Shown here piece by piece: positions 61,999-64,000 of a stretch of DNA of 64,000 bases. Location: assembly GCA_963718105.1 (NCBI GenBank), contig OY970352.1, forward strand, positions 4,526,001 through 4,590,000, in the 5' to 3' direction. Made by a program: the position numbers and the translations under genes. Every line of letters begins with the position of its first letter. Position 1 is the stretch's first letter. The notes under the pieces were generated by a model. That model saw nothing but the letters and a program-made list of their open reading frames with translations, had not been told where the DNA came from and did no database searches. Origin of the DNA: DASYKT01 sp963718105 (GTDB taxonomy: Bacteria; Acidobacteriota; Blastocatellia; Pyrinomonadales; Pyrinomonadaceae).

Positions 61999-62060
61999 AA
62001 ACAAGGATCCGGCCGGCGTTCCCGGTTCTGACCCGTAACCGATCGTGCATGGTTTATCTT

Positions 62061-63278
62061 ATGAAAATAAATTTCAGGATCTTTTTCTGTTTATTACTGC
62101 TCGTCCCTGTATATGTATTTGCGCAAAAGCCTTATTTTCCTTTGGCGGGCAGTTGGGAACGGCGCACAGTTGAGCAGGCTGGTTTTGACGGGGCAAAGCT
62201 TAAGGAAGCGATCGATTTTGCCATCGCCAGGGAGCCGAAGACGCCGAAAGACCTCGAGCTTGCGCATTATCAATCTTTCGGGCGCGAGCCTTTTGGGGAA
62301 GCGATCGGGCCGTTCAAAGAGCGCAGCGGTTCGGCCGGAATGATCGTGCGCAACGGTTACGTCATTGCGGAGTGGGGCGACACCCGGAGGGTCGATATGA
62401 CCTTTAGCGTGACGAAGAGCTTTCTTTCGGCGACGGTCGGGATAGCGTTTGGCCGCAAAATGATCCGCAGCCTGCAAGACCCTGTGCTGGGTTATGAAGC
62501 GCCGACGTTGGCCTACGATCCGCATACAAAATTCGGCGACGCGGGCAAACTCGGCAGCTCGCGCCTGATCGAGCTTTTCAGCACAGAACATAACCGCAAG
62601 ATCACCTGGGAGCATCTGCTGCGGCAAACCAGCGATTGGGAAGGCACGCTCTGGGGCAAGCCGGATTGGGCCGACCGGCCGGACAAAGATGTGAACTCGT
62701 GGCTTACCCGCAAGCGCAACGAACCCGGCACCGTTTATAAATACAACGATGTGCGGGTGAACGTGCTGGCGCTGGCGGCGCTTAATGTCTGGCGCCGTCC
62801 GCTGCCGCAGGTGCTGAAAGAAAATTTGATGGATGAGATCGGCGCGTCGGATTCGTGGCGCTGGTACGGCTATGAAAATTCCTGGGTGGTATTAGATGGA
62901 CAGGTAGTGCAATCCGTCAGCGGCGGCGGCCACTGGGGCGGGGGCATGTTTATCTCCGCGCAGGACATGGCGCGCTTCGGCCTGCTCACGGCGCGGGGCG
63001 GCCGTTGGCGCGAAAAGCAGATACTGCCGGAAGAATTTGTCAGGCAGGCGAAAACGCCCGGCCCCGCCAATGACACCTACGGTTTTATGAACTGGTTTCT
63101 TAACACCGATCATAAGCTCTATCCGGGCGCGCCCGCCTCTGCCATCACCCATATCGGCAGCGGCACTAATATCATTTACGCCGACCCGGAAAACGACATC
63201 GTAATGGTCGTGCGCTGGATAGAAAACGACAAGATCACGGAATTTGTCGAGAAAGTGTATGCGAGCTTGAAGAAGTAA
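62061..63278 (+). CDS. Secreted serine hydrolase (class C beta-lactamase family)
   Basis: Start at 62061 (MKINFRIFFCLLLLVPVYVF), giving a good signal peptide ending AQ; the frame extends to 62049. 405 aa. Beta-lactamase-fold motifs: SVTKSF (SxxK, about residue 120), YKYND (Y-x-N, about 225) and GGHWGGGM as a later Gly-rich strand. The broad family includes esterases, D-aminopeptidases and EstB-like enzymes, so resistance to antibiotics should not be assumed. Related copies of a palindromic repeat lie on both sides of the gene. Confidence 0.9.
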   Translation: MKINFRIFFCLLLLVPVYVFAQKPYFPLAGSWERRTVEQAGFDGAKLKEAIDFAIAREPKTPKDLELAHYQSFGREPFGEAIGPFKERSGSAGMIVRNGYVIAEWGDTRRVDMTFSVTKSFLSATVGIAFGRKMIRSLQDPVLGYEAPTLAYDPHTKFGDAGKLGSSRLIELFSTEHNRKITWEHLLRQTSDWEGTLWGKPDWADRPDKDVNSWLTRKRNEPGTVYKYNDVRVNVLALAALNVWRRPLPQVLKENLMDEIGASDSWRWYGYENSWVVLDGQVVQSVSGGGHWGGGMFISAQDMARFGLLTARGGRWREKQILPEEFVRQAKTPGPANDTYGFMNWFLNTDHKLYPGAPASAITHIGSGTNIIYADPENDIVMVVRWIENDKITEFVEKVYASLKK

Positions 63279-63279
63279 A

Positions 63280-63357
63280 CAAATAGCCGCAAAAAAGCGC
63301 AAGAGACACAAAATAAGAATTGGTTTTTGCGCATTTTGGGACTTTTTGCGGCAAATC
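63280..63357. repeat. Family 6 palindromic repeat (copy 2)
   Basis: TAGCCGCAAAAAAGCGCAAG on the left and TTTTTGCGCATTTTGGGACT then TTTTTGCGGC on the right. It begins directly after the stop of the serine hydrolase gene and shares its layout with 61915-61998. Confidence 0.75.
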
Positions 63358-63358
63358 T

Positions 63359-63402
63359 TAGAACGCTGCGCGTTCTTTGCAGGCAGGATGCCTGCGCTCC
63401 CA
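63359..63402 (-). repeat. Half family 1 repeat
   Basis: On the minus strand: GGGAGCGCAGGCATCCTGCC followed by TGCAAAGAACGCGCAGCGTTCT. It has the same two-hairpin plan as the start of the copy at 9235, but without the closing complementary end. It lies next to a family 6 copy. Confidence 0.75.
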
Positions 63403-63404
63403 GG

Positions 63405-64000
63405 TTACGGTGTGATCAGTGCTTTGACCGCCATTTTGGCGAGCTTCCACATTTTGCCCCAGTCGATATCGCCGTCGGTGTCTTTGCCGGTCAGCTTGTC
63501 TAAGATCAACTGGCGGAATTGTTTGCCTTCGCGGCGGAGGGTAAATTCCTTGGCGAAAGGTTTGGCGGTTTCGAAAAAGTTAAACTCGGGATCGATGCGG
63601 ATGCCGATGCCTTCGAGCGTCATCAGCGCGCGCATGATGTAGGTGAAATTCGACGGCAGGCGGAACGGGTAATCGTACATCACATCCGCCAGTTCGTAGG
63701 TGAGCTCTTTGAAATTGACTTCCTTGAATTTCAAATTCAGATAGTGTTCGAACAAACGTTCGACGATCGGTTTGACCACGTTCGGATCGACACCGGGTTT
63801 TAAGAAATCGAGCTCGATCAGATCCTGCGCGATGCCGGCCGGATCTTTGGAGACGACGTGAAAAAACGCGTCGATCATCTTCGACTGAAGCTTAGGCGTG
63901 ATGCGCCCGACCATACCGAAATCAAAAAACGCCAGCCGCCCGTCGTTCATCACCAGCAGATTGCCGGGATGCGGATCGGCGTGGAAAAAGCCGTCCTCGA
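63405..64000 (-). CDS. ABC1/UbiB-family atypical kinase (partial)
   Basis: The C-terminal part of the protein; the N-terminus lies beyond the right edge. At the edge the frame reads DGFFHADPHPGNLLVMNDGR then LAFFDFGMVG, the catalytic-loop and DFG-like motifs of ABC1/UbiB/ADCK kinases. The rest is the helical C-lobe (LQSKMIDAFFHVVSKDPAGI, FRLPSNFTYIMRALMTLEGI). These proteins support ubiquinone or menaquinone synthesis or lipid homeostasis at the membrane. No ubi or men genes are visible here. Confidence 0.92.
   Translation of the reverse strand, partial: EDGFFHADPHPGNLLVMNDGRLAFFDFGMVGRITPKLQSKMIDAFFHVVSKDPAGIAQDLIELDFLKPGVDPNVVKPIVERLFEHYLNLKFKEVNFKELTYELADVMYDYPFRLPSNFTYIMRALMTLEGIGIRIDPEFNFFETAKPFAKEFTLRREGKQFRQLILDKLTGKDTDGDIDWGKMWKLAKMAVKALITP

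Noticed and set aside
62061..63278. Antibiotic-resistance beta-lactamase
   Set aside because: Only the general SxxK/YxN fold motifs are present; family members are mostly esterases or peptidases.

Overview
The window reads as chromosome of an Acidobacteriota bacterium, most likely class Blastocatellia (Pyrinomonadaceae-like). This rests on gene content: several carboxypeptidase-regulatory-like secreted proteins, a pilB-unknown-pilT-pilC pilus cluster, DUF5916 and PEGA-protease proteins, many small secreted proteins ending their signal in AQ, and a dense load of dispersed palindromic repeats. Base composition looks close to balanced except for one clearly AT-rich block. No marker gene in the window fixes the taxonomy, so the assignment is an inference.

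Layout. 1-9.2 kb (minus strand): a partial NTF2/lumazine-binding-like secreted protein, a secreted protein whose signal peptide is interrupted in frame by a palindromic element, ileS, a TPR/DUF1579-like protein, a phosphohexomutase and a GH20 hexosaminidase. 9.3-13.5 kb: an OpuC-type compatible-solute ABC transporter (permease/binding-protein fusion plus ATPase) split by one of two paralogous Cys-motif membrane proteins. 13.5-17.1 kb: mug-type glycosylase, two small secreted proteins, guaA. 17.3-21 kb: DUF1801, a PEGA/trypsin protease, a selenocysteine tRNA gene, a four-helix-bundle gene bounded by inverted repeats, dprA. 21-24.4 kb: a tyrosinase locus with a lipoprotein, an intact secreted protein and its frameshifted remnant. 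24.8-28.2 kb: a GAF-like acidic protein and queE-queC. 28.3-35.2 kb: a TPR protein and the type IV pilus genes pilB, a basic secreted protein, pilT and pilC.

35.4-38.3 kb is an AT-rich island with a SIR2-like protein followed directly by a HAM1/ITPase-like protein in which the usual catalytic Asp is His, and a convergent radical SAM gene. This pair resembles the sensor/effector half of the dITP-triggered Kongming defence system (KomB HAM1-like, KomC SIR2-like), but no adenosine deaminase (KomA) is present. It is the best candidate for an unusual system here.

38.3-64 kb returns to housekeeping and metabolism: a cyclase-family hydrolase, a DUF5916 outer-membrane protein, inorganic pyrophosphatase, a DUF2233/FKBP/hydrolase operon, an alkylsulfatase, pta, mpl, a DNA methyltransferase, a cytochrome P450, a zeta-like toxin with a small overlapping partner, umuDC, an esterase, a serine hydrolase and a partial UbiB kinase. 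At least six palindromic repeat families are scattered through the intergenic space; many copies sit directly beside start or stop codons, one lies inside a gene, and one is nested in another.
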